Shown one piece after another: positions 1-9,421 of a DNA stretch of 35,663 bases. The position numbers and the translations under genes are program-made. Origin of the DNA: Verrucomicrobiota bacterium (GTDB lineage Bacteria > Verrucomicrobiota > Verrucomicrobiia > Verrucomicrobiales > Verrucomicrobiaceae); the NCBI GenBank assembly GCA_009885695.1, contig VFKE01000001.1, positions 1-35,663 of the forward strand. Direction: 5' to 3'. Numbering within the stretch: the first letter of the stretch is position 1; each line of letters opens with the position of its first letter. The notes below the pieces were generated by a model that made no database searches, was not told where the DNA came from, and saw only the letters and a program-made list of their open reading frames with translations.

Positions 1-522
1 AGAGATGCGGTCTTTTTGGGTATGATGTCCGGACTCGGGTTCGCATTTTCTGAGGGAGCCGTCTACACCATCAATTCGGCTGCCGAAATGGTGGCCGTCA
101 ACATGGGTAGCACTCTTGAAACCTTGAAGGCTGCGACGAGCGAAAAGCATTTTCTTGCACAGCTTGATAAACTGGGCCCCGACCTCGTAAAGCTTCAACT
201 CTATGGTTTTGTGGTCCACATCGTGCGACTCATCAGCCTCCCCCTTCTTCACGGAGCCTGGGCTGGGTGCGTGGGTTGGTTTGTCGCCAGAACGAATGCC
301 CTAAGCTCCTGGCACAGCGTTGCGATTGGAATCCTCATCATGGGTATCCTCCATGGCATGTATGACGTGATTGTGGCAGGGTTTATGGGACCCGGACTTG
401 CCAGCGCGATTCTGTCCCTGATTATCATCATTTTCTCCATCCTGCTCTTCGCCTCGCATCTGCTCGACCGTTCTGGGGCACAGGCACTCCCTGCAAAGGA
501 TCTTTCTAATCCCGCATCGTAA
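1..522 (+). CDS. PrsW-like intramembrane metalloprotease, 3' end only
   Basis: The reading frame is open from base 1, so this is the C-terminal part of a longer protein. The first methionine (base 22 region) is probably internal. About 170 residues are visible, with at least three hydrophobic segments. The motif GLGFAFSEGAVY resembles the second conserved PrsW block (GxGFAxxEN), and LHGAWAG and LHGMYD fit the two later histidine-containing membrane segments of that family. PrsW/CAAX-type membrane proteases cleave membrane-anchored regulators. The stop is 5 bases before the GTPase start, so the two genes are probably co-transcribed and this protease may belong to the same system. The Asn of the usual EN motif is replaced here (SEGA), so activity is uncertain. 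The family call rests on motif resemblance only. Confidence 0.6.
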   Translation, partial: RDAVFLGMMSGLGFAFSEGAVYTINSAAEMVAVNMGSTLETLKAATSEKHFLAQLDKLGPDLVKLQLYGFVVHIVRLISLPLLHGAWAGCVGWFVARTNALSSWHSVAIGILIMGILHGMYDVIVAGFMGPGLASAILSLIIIIFSILLFASHLLDRSGAQALPAKDLSNPAS

Positions 523-527
523 CGACA

Positions 528-2315
528 ATGGCACTCCAACGTCTCCCCTGTCTTGTCGACTGTATCAGTGGCGACCATGTGGTGGTCGAGAAGGTTCCGT
601 TTACTGTGGGAGGAGCCGAGTCGAGCAACTGGCGTATTGTCGAGGACGGCATGCCGGACGAGGTGTTCTCGCTTGCTTGGAAGAACTCTGGATACTGGCT
701 TTGTCCTGCACCGGGTGTGCCCGTATTATTAGACGGTCGCGCAATCCATACGGAGTCACCAGTCAGCCTTGGTAATGACCACAGCCTGACAGCGGGCGGC
801 CAGTTTTTTCTGCTCCGCCTGACATCCGCGCCATCTGACTGGCTGAACCACATACGTCCCCAAGAATGGTATGTGCACGATTTAACGACGAGCCATAGCA
901 GTGGACCGTTCCCGTGGTTTGGCCTCGGCGAACAGATCCGGCTTGCCGCTGATCCGACCCAGACCCTGGTTCATTGCGGGGGTATGATCATTGGATTTTT
1001 TGCAAGCCAAGTCCTCTCTGCAAAAGCCGCGGTCGCATCAGGACCTCCTTCATCTGTAACAAGCCAGTCCTCGGGATCACAGCCAACGCCACCTCCCGAA
1101 GATGCCGAGATCAACGCCGAGCATGGCGAGTTCACTTGCCCGGTATGCTGGCTCAAGTTTGATCGTGGGGACGTCATGAATGTTGCGGTGCATGCCTCCC
1201 TGCGCGGCGATCCCATGCTGGGTGAGGCGGCGATGCAGCGATTCTTCGCCACCCGCTACAATGACAGGGGCCAGGCTCTGGATGCGTTGAACCTCCCGAC
1301 AACCGACCTAGCGTGCCCTCATTGCCGTCGCAAGCTGCCTCCAGGTTTCCTTGATACCACACACCATATTTTTTCAATCGTCGGCGCTCCATCTTCGGGG
1401 AAGTCCTACTATCTGAGCGTTTTGGTCAAGCTTCTGCAACAGAACCTCTTTCAGAAATTCAATGTTACCTTCAGGGATGCAGACCCTTCGGAAAACGTCA
1501 TCCTCACCCAGATGAAGACCAGCCTTTTCTCGGCCGGAACTCCGCAGGAGGCCTACCTCGCCAAGACGGACCTCGAAGGGGCACTTTACGAAACGCTCCC
1601 GCGCTATGGGCGCAAGGTGAAGCTCCCCAGGCCGTTCACCTTCCGGCTGTCTTCAGCGGACGATGCATCGCGTGAAGCATCCATCGTTTTCTATGACAAC
1701 GCTGGAGAGCACTTTGAGCCTACCCGCAACAGTTCGGATTCACCCGGTGCTCAGCACATCGCAGTAGCCTCTGGAATTTTCTTCCTGTTTGATCCACTGC
1801 ACAGTGCTGAATTCCGGGCCCGTCTGAACGGGGTAATGGATCCGCAGATGGCAATCCAGCGCATGGATCAGCAGGATGTCATCCTGGCGGAAAGTGAAGT
1901 GCGCATCAAAACCATCCTCGGGCTCGATGCCAAGCAACGTGTGCTCACACCCCTGGCCTTCATGGTAGGGAAGTGTGACACCTGGGTAAAAACTCTCGAC
2001 TCCGATGCGCTCCTGCCCTGCAGCGTGGATGGAAGGGTGCAGCTTGGAAACCTCAAGGCAAACTCCGCCCGGCTCCGTGAATTCATGATGGAGATTGCGC
2101 CTCAAGTCGTCGCCAACGCCGAGGCCATCTCCAGTAATGTCATGTATTTTGCCGTCAGTCCACTCGGTGCCTCCCCAGTTGAATTCCTGGATCGGGATGG
2201 TTCGATGAAAATCGGTCCCGACCCGAAAAAGCTCAACCCGATCAACGTGGACGCGCCCACCCTCTGGGTGCTTTCGCAGTTGATGCCTGATTTAATACCC
2301 TCGACCGAGGACTAG
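528..2315 (+). CDS. Zinc-ribbon P-loop GTPase, DO-GTPase-like
   Basis: This 595-residue protein has several visible parts. Residues 1-100 look like an all-beta FHA-like region (inference). Residues about 112-165 contain WYVHD..GPF..LG, which resembles a GYF_2 domain (weak). Paired CxxC knuckles (C204/C207 and C263/C266) suggest a zinc ribbon. The GTPase fold follows, with P-loop GAPSSGKS (286-293), a G3-type DNAGEHF from D390, and GKCD (481-484) where TRAFAC GTPases have NKxD. No transmembrane segment is evident, so it should be cytoplasmic. The next gene starts 4 bases after the stop and looks like a GAP1-type partner. GTPases of this style (DO-GTPase families) are described next to GAP1 proteins in predicted conflict systems of multicellular bacteria. 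The NTPase call is firm, the subfamily less so. Confidence 0.78.
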   Translation: MALQRLPCLVDCISGDHVVVEKVPFTVGGAESSNWRIVEDGMPDEVFSLAWKNSGYWLCPAPGVPVLLDGRAIHTESPVSLGNDHSLTAGGQFFLLRLTSAPSDWLNHIRPQEWYVHDLTTSHSSGPFPWFGLGEQIRLAADPTQTLVHCGGMIIGFFASQVLSAKAAVASGPPSSVTSQSSGSQPTPPPEDAEINAEHGEFTCPVCWLKFDRGDVMNVAVHASLRGDPMLGEAAMQRFFATRYNDRGQALDALNLPTTDLACPHCRRKLPPGFLDTTHHIFSIVGAPSSGKSYYLSVLVKLLQQNLFQKFNVTFRDADPSENVILTQMKTSLFSAGTPQEAYLAKTDLEGALYETLPRYGRKVKLPRPFTFRLSSADDASREASIVFYDNAGEHFEPTRNSSDSPGAQHIAVASGIFFLFDPLHSAEFRARLNGVMDPQMAIQRMDQQDVILAESEVRIKTILGLDAKQRVLTPLAFMVGKCDTWVKTLDSDALLPCSVDGRVQLGNLKANSARLREFMMEIAPQVVANAEAISSNVMYFAVSPLGASPVEFLDRDGSMKIGPDPKKLNPINVDAPTLWVLSQLMPDLIPSTED

Positions 2316-2319
2316 GGAC

Positions 2320-5304
2320 ATGGCCTGGCAGCTTATTTACACCAGCGCTCCGCGTCTCCTTGATGCGGGTCGTTCCGGTTTTGGGACAATCGCCCGACAT
2401 CGCGATATTCCATCCTTGCTGGTCCAGGCTGTTGAGCGAGTCAGCCAGTTTGCCCGGCTTCCCGGGATGAATCCCGACCGTGTCATTTACAGCCATCGGG
2501 TCATCCAAATCTCTTCATCGCGTTACCATGTCCTGAGCATGATCCGCAGCGCGGGTGCTGATTACACCGGGCGGACCAATCACATTGCCCATCACCTTAT
2601 TGCGACGAATCGAGAGGCCACTGAATGCGCCGCCGCTGGAATTACTCCAGCGGATATTCTCCTGAAATATTCCTGGCTCGCCGGTTGGACAGAACCGCCC
2701 CGAAGCCTGGGAGCCCCGGAGGAAGTCCACCTCGCCGGCGTGCCCGCCTATCCGTTGCCGGATTCGGTATGGGCTCCGCTCACAGGAAATCCTGACCATG
2801 CCTGGCTCCTGATTACTCATCCTGCGGGTCGCGGGTGCTACGTTAAGGCAGCATCCGGCATCGACTTCAGACTCATCTTTTTGGAATCACTCCGGGGTAT
2901 GGCTGGAAGTGCCTGGCAGCCCACCTTCATCACATCCCTAGAAACCACGGATGAGGCGGGTGACTTTCGCTGGATTGCCCTCGAAGAGGGCTCGCCCCCT
3001 GCGGCAACTGCGGAGAATTCGGGTCGCATCATTCTGGATTTGACCCGGCCCGCGACGCTGCCTAAACCCGAAGTTCCGCAACAAGCTGCAGCATCTCCTG
3101 CAACAACTGCACCATCCGGCCCATCTGTTGTGCATCTGCAGCGCAGTGATGCCAAACCATCTTCGACGCGGCATGCAACGCCTTTTGTAGAACGGGAGGA
3201 CATGCCACAAGTTAAAAAACAGCGCGGGCTTGGGTCGTCGCCTTGGGACCAACCTGCTGGCACAAAGCCAACTCGCACTAGTTCCCCAAAATCTAACAAC
3301 TTTCCGTATATCATCGCAGGTGCGGCTGCTGCTCTTATTTTGGTCATGGGACTCATACACAGTAACCACAAACAAAATAAAATAGACGCTGTCGCGCAAG
3401 AAAAAGCCAAAGAGCAGGCAGCACTGCAAGCTAAAAACGATCGCAAGGCAACCATCAGGAAATCATTACAGGGAGATCCAACGAAGTCATCGACTATCGA
3501 CATTTTCTTTGACGACTCGACAATTACTGAAATTGAAGAAACACGTGAACCTGTCGAAGTAATTGAGAAGTTTTGCACGACCGCTAAAGAACTTGTTGAG
3601 GCATACAAGGCAGCCGAATTTCAGAAGCCTATAGATCTGACCGCAAGCACTCCGAGCATTACGATTATTAGACTAAAACGATTGCAGGAACACCGGAACG
3701 AGCTTCGTGATTTGCTTTCAAATATTTTCAAGACTGAAATACCCGACAAACCAATCGAGGCAGTGAATTTGAAAAAAACGATAGATGCTGAAATTAAGAG
3801 GTACGTTGCAACTATTGACGCGGCAACCAAGAAATTCCTGGTCGACTTGAGTAATGCTACAAATGCGGCCATACCTGATGGGTGGGTTCCTGACAAAGCG
3901 ACAATCGAAAAAACAATTAGCGAGTCGATTAATGCAAAATTTATTAGTAGGCTTAAAGATCAGCTGCATGCATTAACCGATTCGACTGATAAGCCAGCAG
4001 TGGTCGCGAAAGAATGGAGAAATGCCCTTACGAATGCAGGAATCAGTATATCTGACATTGAGGTTCTCCTCACTCCAATGACGGAAAAATTAAAGACCCC
4101 ACCCCAACTGGAGATCACCATGCGCGCGGTCGAAGGAAAAAAACCAGAGACCAATATTCCAAATAACAACGCCCCCGTTAAGCCGGAACCGAAGGTCATG
4201 TATTGGTTTGTTGATCAGCTTGAAAAACTTCATATTCCGATTCCTCACCCTTTTGATATCGGCGTAAAAATTGGAAATAATAGCGAACGCAAACCGTTAA
4301 TTGAGAATAAAATTGAAGTTGGTGCCTATGCATTTAACGCAATAGATCCCGCATTGTTCAAAATTTCAGATGGGCATCTCGAAGCAACAACAGATGCAAA
4401 GAAAAATTCAGACTTAACGGTAGCTGGACAGCTTGTTTTTGATTATAAAGTTATGACGCATAATAGTGATTCTCCAGATTTAATACGAACATACGTATTT
4501 TTCATTGGAAGTCAGTATAATGTAGTGAACTCACCCCTTATTGCTGAATACGCTGAAGTTACGATGCGGTCGGGCGGCAAACTTGAAAGTAACATCCTGA
4601 AGAGAATTGATCCGAGCAATTCTGATTTAAAATTGGTAATAAAGATTACAAGCGGTAGTGACATCAGTAAACACTTGCAGGGGCGACTGCTTAATATTAC
4701 ACGTCGTGAAAATGAGTGGACCCTTGAGAATACGGATGGGGCTAAGCCTGCACCTATTAACAATCGGGAGTTAGTTCAAACAATCCTGACCCAAGTCAAG
4801 ACTATCATGAAGCCTCTGCCCATTGTCGAAAATTACAAAAAGGTAGAAGATAAAAAGCAAGATGAAAAGAATTCAGCAAAGATAAAAGCACAGAAAGAAG
4901 AGCTGGAAAAGCAGACAAAGATACAAGGTGATAATCTACAAGCGTTAATCAAGGATTTAAAAGAAAACCGCGAGAGATACCGTTTACTTCTTGTTAAGGA
5001 AAATTGTGATCGGCTTATTACTGAAGCGGAGAACATTAGCAAAAAAGACAATACAAGAGCTAAGGACTGGATGAATGATTGGATTAGGAAGACTGAAACG
5101 AATGAAACCACTTTGAATGCGGCTAATAAGGCCAACATTGCAGCAGCGCAGAAAATTGCGGATCATCCATTACTAGGCGGTTCTAACCGAGATGCTCCGG
5201 AAGAAACTGCCAAGCTTTATGGCTCAGTGCCTGAGACTGGAGGTAGCCCAAAAGCACAACCAAGAGAGATTCTCATTTGTGAATTGAAAATTAAGTTCAA
5301 ATAA
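2320..5304 (+). CDS. GTPase-associated protein, GAP1-N2-like, membrane anchored
   Basis: This 994-residue protein has an N-terminal globular region (about 1-245) whose start (WQLIYTSAPRLLDAGRSGFGTIAR) and later HIAHHLI block resemble the GAP1-N2 family. A Pro/Thr/Ser-rich linker follows (about 245-325), then one transmembrane helix (about 328-347). The rest is a Lys/Glu-rich region with coiled-coil stretches around a non-coiled domain (about 625-820) that I do not recognise. Start: ATG at 2320 has AGGGA just upstream and lies 4 bases after the GTPase stop. Base composition changes sharply within the gene: line 2701-2760 is 44/60 G+C, while 4201-4260 is 21/60. The C-terminal half therefore looks like an acquired module. 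Known for the family: GAP1 proteins pair with GTPases. Inferred: the N-terminus is cytoplasmic and the tail lies across the membrane. Confidence 0.68.
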   Translation: MAWQLIYTSAPRLLDAGRSGFGTIARHRDIPSLLVQAVERVSQFARLPGMNPDRVIYSHRVIQISSSRYHVLSMIRSAGADYTGRTNHIAHHLIATNREATECAAAGITPADILLKYSWLAGWTEPPRSLGAPEEVHLAGVPAYPLPDSVWAPLTGNPDHAWLLITHPAGRGCYVKAASGIDFRLIFLESLRGMAGSAWQPTFITSLETTDEAGDFRWIALEEGSPPAATAENSGRIILDLTRPATLPKPEVPQQAAASPATTAPSGPSVVHLQRSDAKPSSTRHATPFVEREDMPQVKKQRGLGSSPWDQPAGTKPTRTSSPKSNNFPYIIAGAAAALILVMGLIHSNHKQNKIDAVAQEKAKEQAALQAKNDRKATIRKSLQGDPTKSSTIDIFFDDSTITEIEETREPVEVIEKFCTTAKELVEAYKAAEFQKPIDLTASTPSITIIRLKRLQEHRNELRDLLSNIFKTEIPDKPIEAVNLKKTIDAEIKRYVATIDAATKKFLVDLSNATNAAIPDGWVPDKATIEKTISESINAKFISRLKDQLHALTDSTDKPAVVAKEWRNALTNAGISISDIEVLLTPMTEKLKTPPQLEITMRAVEGKKPETNIPNNNAPVKPEPKVMYWFVDQLEKLHIPIPHPFDIGVKIGNNSERKPLIENKIEVGAYAFNAIDPALFKISDGHLEATTDAKKNSDLTVAGQLVFDYKVMTHNSDSPDLIRTYVFFIGSQYNVVNSPLIAEYAEVTMRSGGKLESNILKRIDPSNSDLKLVIKITSGSDISKHLQGRLLNITRRENEWTLENTDGAKPAPINNRELVQTILTQVKTIMKPLPIVENYKKVEDKKQDEKNSAKIKAQKEELEKQTKIQGDNLQALIKDLKENRERYRLLLVKENCDRLITEAENISKKDNTRAKDWMNDWIRKTETNETTLNAANKANIAAAQKIADHPLLGGSNRDAPEETAKLYGSVPETGGSPKAQPREILICELKIKFK

Positions 5305-5310
5305 CAAGTC

Positions 5311-8300
5311 ATGCGTGAAGTCATCCGTCTCGTCCAAGATATCCGTTCCTTTCTGTCCGGCACCCCGGGCAGTCCTCCAGCGGAGGCTCTCGCCCCTACC
5401 TACGCACGATTCCGCGAAGAGGCTGCCAACCGCCTGGAGGCCTGTGCTGCGATGCTGGAAAAGGGAAGCGACTACCAAGTCCTGCAGCTGGCGGAGACGG
5501 AACCGCCATTGCTAGACATGGTGGCGGATCTCTCGTTTGCTGAAGAACCGAAGTGGGTCGCCCACTGCGGTGAACATCAATTGTCTGTCCCCCGTCCCAT
5601 TGATGCCAAGGCGGTCCAAGCCCTGAATAATATCTACAACAAGGGCATTTCCGCGAACAGCCCGCTCTACCGCGACTATCGGGCCGCAGTATCCTCGCGC
5701 AACGAGGACAAGGCTTTCCAGATCATCCGCAGCATCGCTCGTCTCAACCCTTCCGATGCCGACGCCAAGGCAGAGCTTGAACGAGTGCGGAACAAGAAGA
5801 TGCTGGCCAAGCTAGAGGACCTCAAGCCGCTACTCGCCGCAGGCGACAGGGATGCCGTGACTACTCTGGTTGAGGAAATCGAAGAACTGTCTACCGAAGA
5901 CAAGTTGACGAGACACGAGGTCTACAACGAGGCTGCAGCGATCCGAAAGGACGTGATGCGAAAGAGGGGTGAACGGGAGTCAGCCACTCTCCTCGATACT
6001 TCCGAGCAGCAGAAGAAGGATGGCGACTGGAAGGGCGTCAGTGTCAATGTCACTCGGATTCGGTCGCTGGAGAATGAACGGCAGATCGTTTTCACTCCCG
6101 ATCAGGCGGGCCGCCTGGCAGCGCTGGAGCGTTATGTAGAAAGACAGCGCGAAGATGCCAGGGAGCAAGTGGAGTTCAACCGGGTGCTGTCCGCCTTCAG
6201 CAACTATGCCGAAAAGGTGGACACCCGCCTGCTGACCGCCGCCACACTCACCCTGACGGAAGCGCAGCAATTAGAGGCTGGCTTTGCCGAGCAGTGGAAA
6301 AAGGTGGAACTTTACCAACGCGAGGTTCCGGCGGGCGAGCTGGCCCGGCTTCAAGGAATCGGTGCCGCTATCCGACTGGAAGCGGGTCGTCTCCGTGGGG
6401 CGAAGGCCGCCAAGAGGTTCAGTCTGGCTGCAATGGTCACGCTGTTGCTCTGCGCCAGTGCATGGGCGGGGTATGCGACCTGGCGGGCCTACCAGTATGT
6501 CGAGCAGCTGGAGGGCCTATATTCCCGCAAGATGGCGGGTGCTGCTGGCAAACTCGTTGAAGAAATCCCAGGGACGGCTCCATGGGGTGCCACGGCCGTG
6601 CCTGCCCTAAGTGGGAAAATGGAAGAAATCCGGCAATGGGCGAAGAACGAACAAAAGCACATGGATCTGACGGAATCGCTCCTCGCGGACCTGGAGAAAG
6701 CCGGAGGCGACCAATATGCCGGAATGGAGGCGGCAGTATTGCGGCAAAAAGTCGCGGCGACTTCAGAACATGTGCAACGTCTCGCGGCAGACCTGAACAC
6801 CAGTAAAGACCGCCTAGCACAGGTGCAGAACAAAGTAGATCAACATTTCACGGCCCTCCGGGAAAAGGCCACCACCAATGCCGAGACACAGATTGCGGAA
6901 CTCTCCAAGCTTGCTGAGGTGCTTTCCTTCGAGCGCCCCGGCACTGAGCTTTCGAGCGCACTGGCGGCAATCGATCCAAAGCTACAGGAAATCGAGAAAC
7001 AACTGGGAGGGGAGATCCCGGAACTTCGTATGCCCCCGGAGATCGAGGCTGCTGCCAACAAGCTCCGGGGCCAGGTCGCGCCCTTTCTCAAAGAGTTGGC
7101 AGAGCTCCGGAGGATAACCCAGGCAATGACAGATGCGGACACGCTTGATGATTACAAGGCCGCCTTGTTGGATTACTCAAAACTTCGGATCGTCGAAGCC
7201 GGAGCCTCTGCACCAATGCTGGCGAATTTTCCATCGCCGGACTGGATGGCGTCGGAAATCCTTTTTGGCGGTAACGTCAGTTCATGGGAGGCGGTGAAAA
7301 AAGATACCACGACAGGCTCTACGTTTCGTCCGGATGAAGTCTTGAACGAAGAACTCAAGGAACTGCTAAGCCTTCGGGATGACCCCATGCTGAACCAGAT
7401 ATGGGAAGTCGTGGTGACCAAGCTCCAAACGGAAAAATCCCGCATGGTATGGAGCAAGGGCAAGCCAAATGAAACAACGAACAGCATTGACAAGCGGTGG
7501 GCGGGATCCTTCTACGATCCTGCAGATATGGCTCTCAAGCCCGTATTTATTGATGGGAATATTATCATGAAACAAATCAGCGAAGGCAAGAGATCGGGGG
7601 AATTCGTTGCCTCGATAAAACCAAATGCCAACCAACGGTTCATGGCCTCTCTGAAGATTAATCGAATCACGGATCCAAACGGCGATCACTTCGAGACCCC
7701 TCTGCTGCAAGTTCTAGATGGAGTGCTCCAGTCCACCGAGGGGAGCGTGCTCGCCAAAGCCTACGTCTACCAGAGAATCTGCCGCATCATCAAGATTCGA
7801 CCTTACCCATGGGGGCTGCACTATTGTCCCGTTTTGGTCGAGGACATGACAAAACTGAACACTCTTCTTTACGGTCGTTCCCTCCACAGTGATGACTGGA
7901 TGGTCCCCGACGTCAGAACTCGACTGGAGCCGGCGCTCACGCTGTTTCTCAAGGGAGCCGCGAGCCATCCCCCTTATCTGACAACGGCTGGGAACTATCG
8001 ACAGTTGGCCATTGCTGTCAGGACTGCGGGTATCAATTACGTGGGATACCTCGATGATAATCTTCAGCCACATGTGAAATCGAAAGGAATCGCTGCTAGT
8101 AGACTGTGTGCGATCGCAGAGCGCGGCGGCGCCCCCATCAACCTCCCTTTTGAAAATGGACAGGCGAAGCCAAATGCTTTGAAGTCGGCCCAGAAGTGGT
8201 CTCCGCTGTTCTTGATTCCGATTGACTACGATGAGGCTACCGGGCGCATTCGCAGCAGCGCGGGCGCTGGCTTTCCAGTGCAACAGACACAGCCGGGGAA

Positions 8301-9381
8301 CGCTCCAAAATCGCCGTCACCTTTCAAAACACCCGTAGAGAATTCAGCATCCTCCTCTCCGAAACCGAAGACGTCGCCGTCCGAGCAAGCTAACGCAGAT
8401 CGCGAAATCAATCGTCGACTCCAGCACGCGCATGAAGCCGAGGTTGCCATCGGCAAGGGCGACAAATATTACACCGGGGGCAATTACGAGCAGGCGCTGA
8501 GTGAATACAAGACTGCACTCGACCTGCTGCCCGAGGCACCCGCCACTCAGGCCCTGCGCGATGCTGCCACGGTGCGTTATTGTGATGCCGCTGTCGAACT
8601 TGCTCGCCAGAGAGCCAAGTCCGGACGCTATGACGATTCGCGCACATTGCTTAAGGATGCACTAGCCCGCAAACCAGATCATGCCACCGCGCTTACCCTG
8701 TTCAAGCAACTCGCGAATGCAGGGGCTGCTGAGCCGCAGAACATCAACAACACTGCGAACGCCGAACGCGCGCTGATGGAGAAAATGCAGCGCATTACTT
8801 TTCCCCTGGTCCAGTTCACAGCGTGTAGCGTTGAAGAGATTGTCGAATTTCTCCGCATCAAAAGCAAGGAACTCGATACCATGGAGCGTGATCCTGCCAA
8901 GCGTGGTGTGAACATCATCTTGCGTCAGGGTGCTGCTCCATCCACGGCGGCGATCACTCTTGAACTGCGGGATGTCCCAATGGTGGAGGTTCTTCGCTAC
9001 GTCACCGAACTTGCGGGTATGAAATTTAGGGTTGAGCCCTTTGCAGTTCTTGTCGTTCCAGTGTCCGACGTGGGCACCGAGCTATTCACGCGCACTTTCA
9101 AGGCTCCGCCGGATTTCCTGAGTTTCGGTGTCGCGGCGGGTGGTGCTGCTCCGCCCGACCCATTTGCCTCCAAAGTGCCTCGTGCTGGCAGTGGCAGAAG
9201 TTCATTGCCGACTAAGGAGACGGCGATGGCAGTCCTCGTCGCTGCTGGCATTCCCTTCCCTGATGGTGCTTCTGCGACGTTCATTTCCGCGACGTCCCAG
9301 TTGATTGTGAAAAATACCCAACCAAATCTGGATGCAGTTGAGGCTTTCGTGAACAGCCTGCTTAAAAATAGGACCAGATGA
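5311..9381 (+). CDS. Giant envelope-spanning protein with TPRs and secretin-N-like C-terminus
   Basis: This protein has 1356 residues. Residues 1-365 are mostly helical and charged, probably cytoplasmic. A single transmembrane helix lies at about 371-390, preceded by basic residues (K/R-rich, AAKRF), which favours an N-in orientation. A long coiled coil follows (about 400-640), then a mixed domain (about 650-1000) that I do not recognise and a Pro/Ser-rich linker. TPR-like helices occupy about 1030-1145 (DKYYTGGNYEQALSEYKTAL is typical). The last 200 residues match the STN/secretin N-domain style seen in PVC bacteria (VEEIVEFLR, GVNIILR, ITLELRDVPMVEVLRYVTELAGMKFRVEP). No secretin barrel follows. 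It starts 6 bases after the GAP1-like gene, the last gene of the plus-strand operon. It could form a periplasm-spanning rod, but its function is unknown. Confidence 0.75.
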   Translation: MREVIRLVQDIRSFLSGTPGSPPAEALAPTYARFREEAANRLEACAAMLEKGSDYQVLQLAETEPPLLDMVADLSFAEEPKWVAHCGEHQLSVPRPIDAKAVQALNNIYNKGISANSPLYRDYRAAVSSRNEDKAFQIIRSIARLNPSDADAKAELERVRNKKMLAKLEDLKPLLAAGDRDAVTTLVEEIEELSTEDKLTRHEVYNEAAAIRKDVMRKRGERESATLLDTSEQQKKDGDWKGVSVNVTRIRSLENERQIVFTPDQAGRLAALERYVERQREDAREQVEFNRVLSAFSNYAEKVDTRLLTAATLTLTEAQQLEAGFAEQWKKVELYQREVPAGELARLQGIGAAIRLEAGRLRGAKAAKRFSLAAMVTLLLCASAWAGYATWRAYQYVEQLEGLYSRKMAGAAGKLVEEIPGTAPWGATAVPALSGKMEEIRQWAKNEQKHMDLTESLLADLEKAGGDQYAGMEAAVLRQKVAATSEHVQRLAADLNTSKDRLAQVQNKVDQHFTALREKATTNAETQIAELSKLAEVLSFERPGTELSSALAAIDPKLQEIEKQLGGEIPELRMPPEIEAAANKLRGQVAPFLKELAELRRITQAMTDADTLDDYKAALLDYSKLRIVEAGASAPMLANFPSPDWMASEILFGGNVSSWEAVKKDTTTGSTFRPDEVLNEELKELLSLRDDPMLNQIWEVVVTKLQTEKSRMVWSKGKPNETTNSIDKRWAGSFYDPADMALKPVFIDGNIIMKQISEGKRSGEFVASIKPNANQRFMASLKINRITDPNGDHFETPLLQVLDGVLQSTEGSVLAKAYVYQRICRIIKIRPYPWGLHYCPVLVEDMTKLNTLLYGRSLHSDDWMVPDVRTRLEPALTLFLKGAASHPPYLTTAGNYRQLAIAVRTAGINYVGYLDDNLQPHVKSKGIAASRLCAIAERGGAPINLPFENGQAKPNALKSAQKWSPLFLIPIDYDEATGRIRSSAGAGFPVQQTQPGNAPKSPSPFKTPVENSASSSPKPKTSPSEQANADREINRRLQHAHEAEVAIGKGDKYYTGGNYEQALSEYKTALDLLPEAPATQALRDAATVRYCDAAVELARQRAKSGRYDDSRTLLKDALARKPDHATALTLFKQLANAGAAEPQNINNTANAERALMEKMQRITFPLVQFTACSVEEIVEFLRIKSKELDTMERDPAKRGVNIILRQGAAPSTAAITLELRDVPMVEVLRYVTELAGMKFRVEPFAVLVVPVSDVGTELFTRTFKAPPDFLSFGVAAGGAAPPDPFASKVPRAGSGRSSLPTKETAMAVLVAAGIPFPDGASATFISATSQLIVKNTQPNLDAVEAFVNSLLKNRTR

Positions 9382-9421
9382 GTATTAATACCTCATCCCC
9401 CCTGCATCTCTGTTTAGAGCA

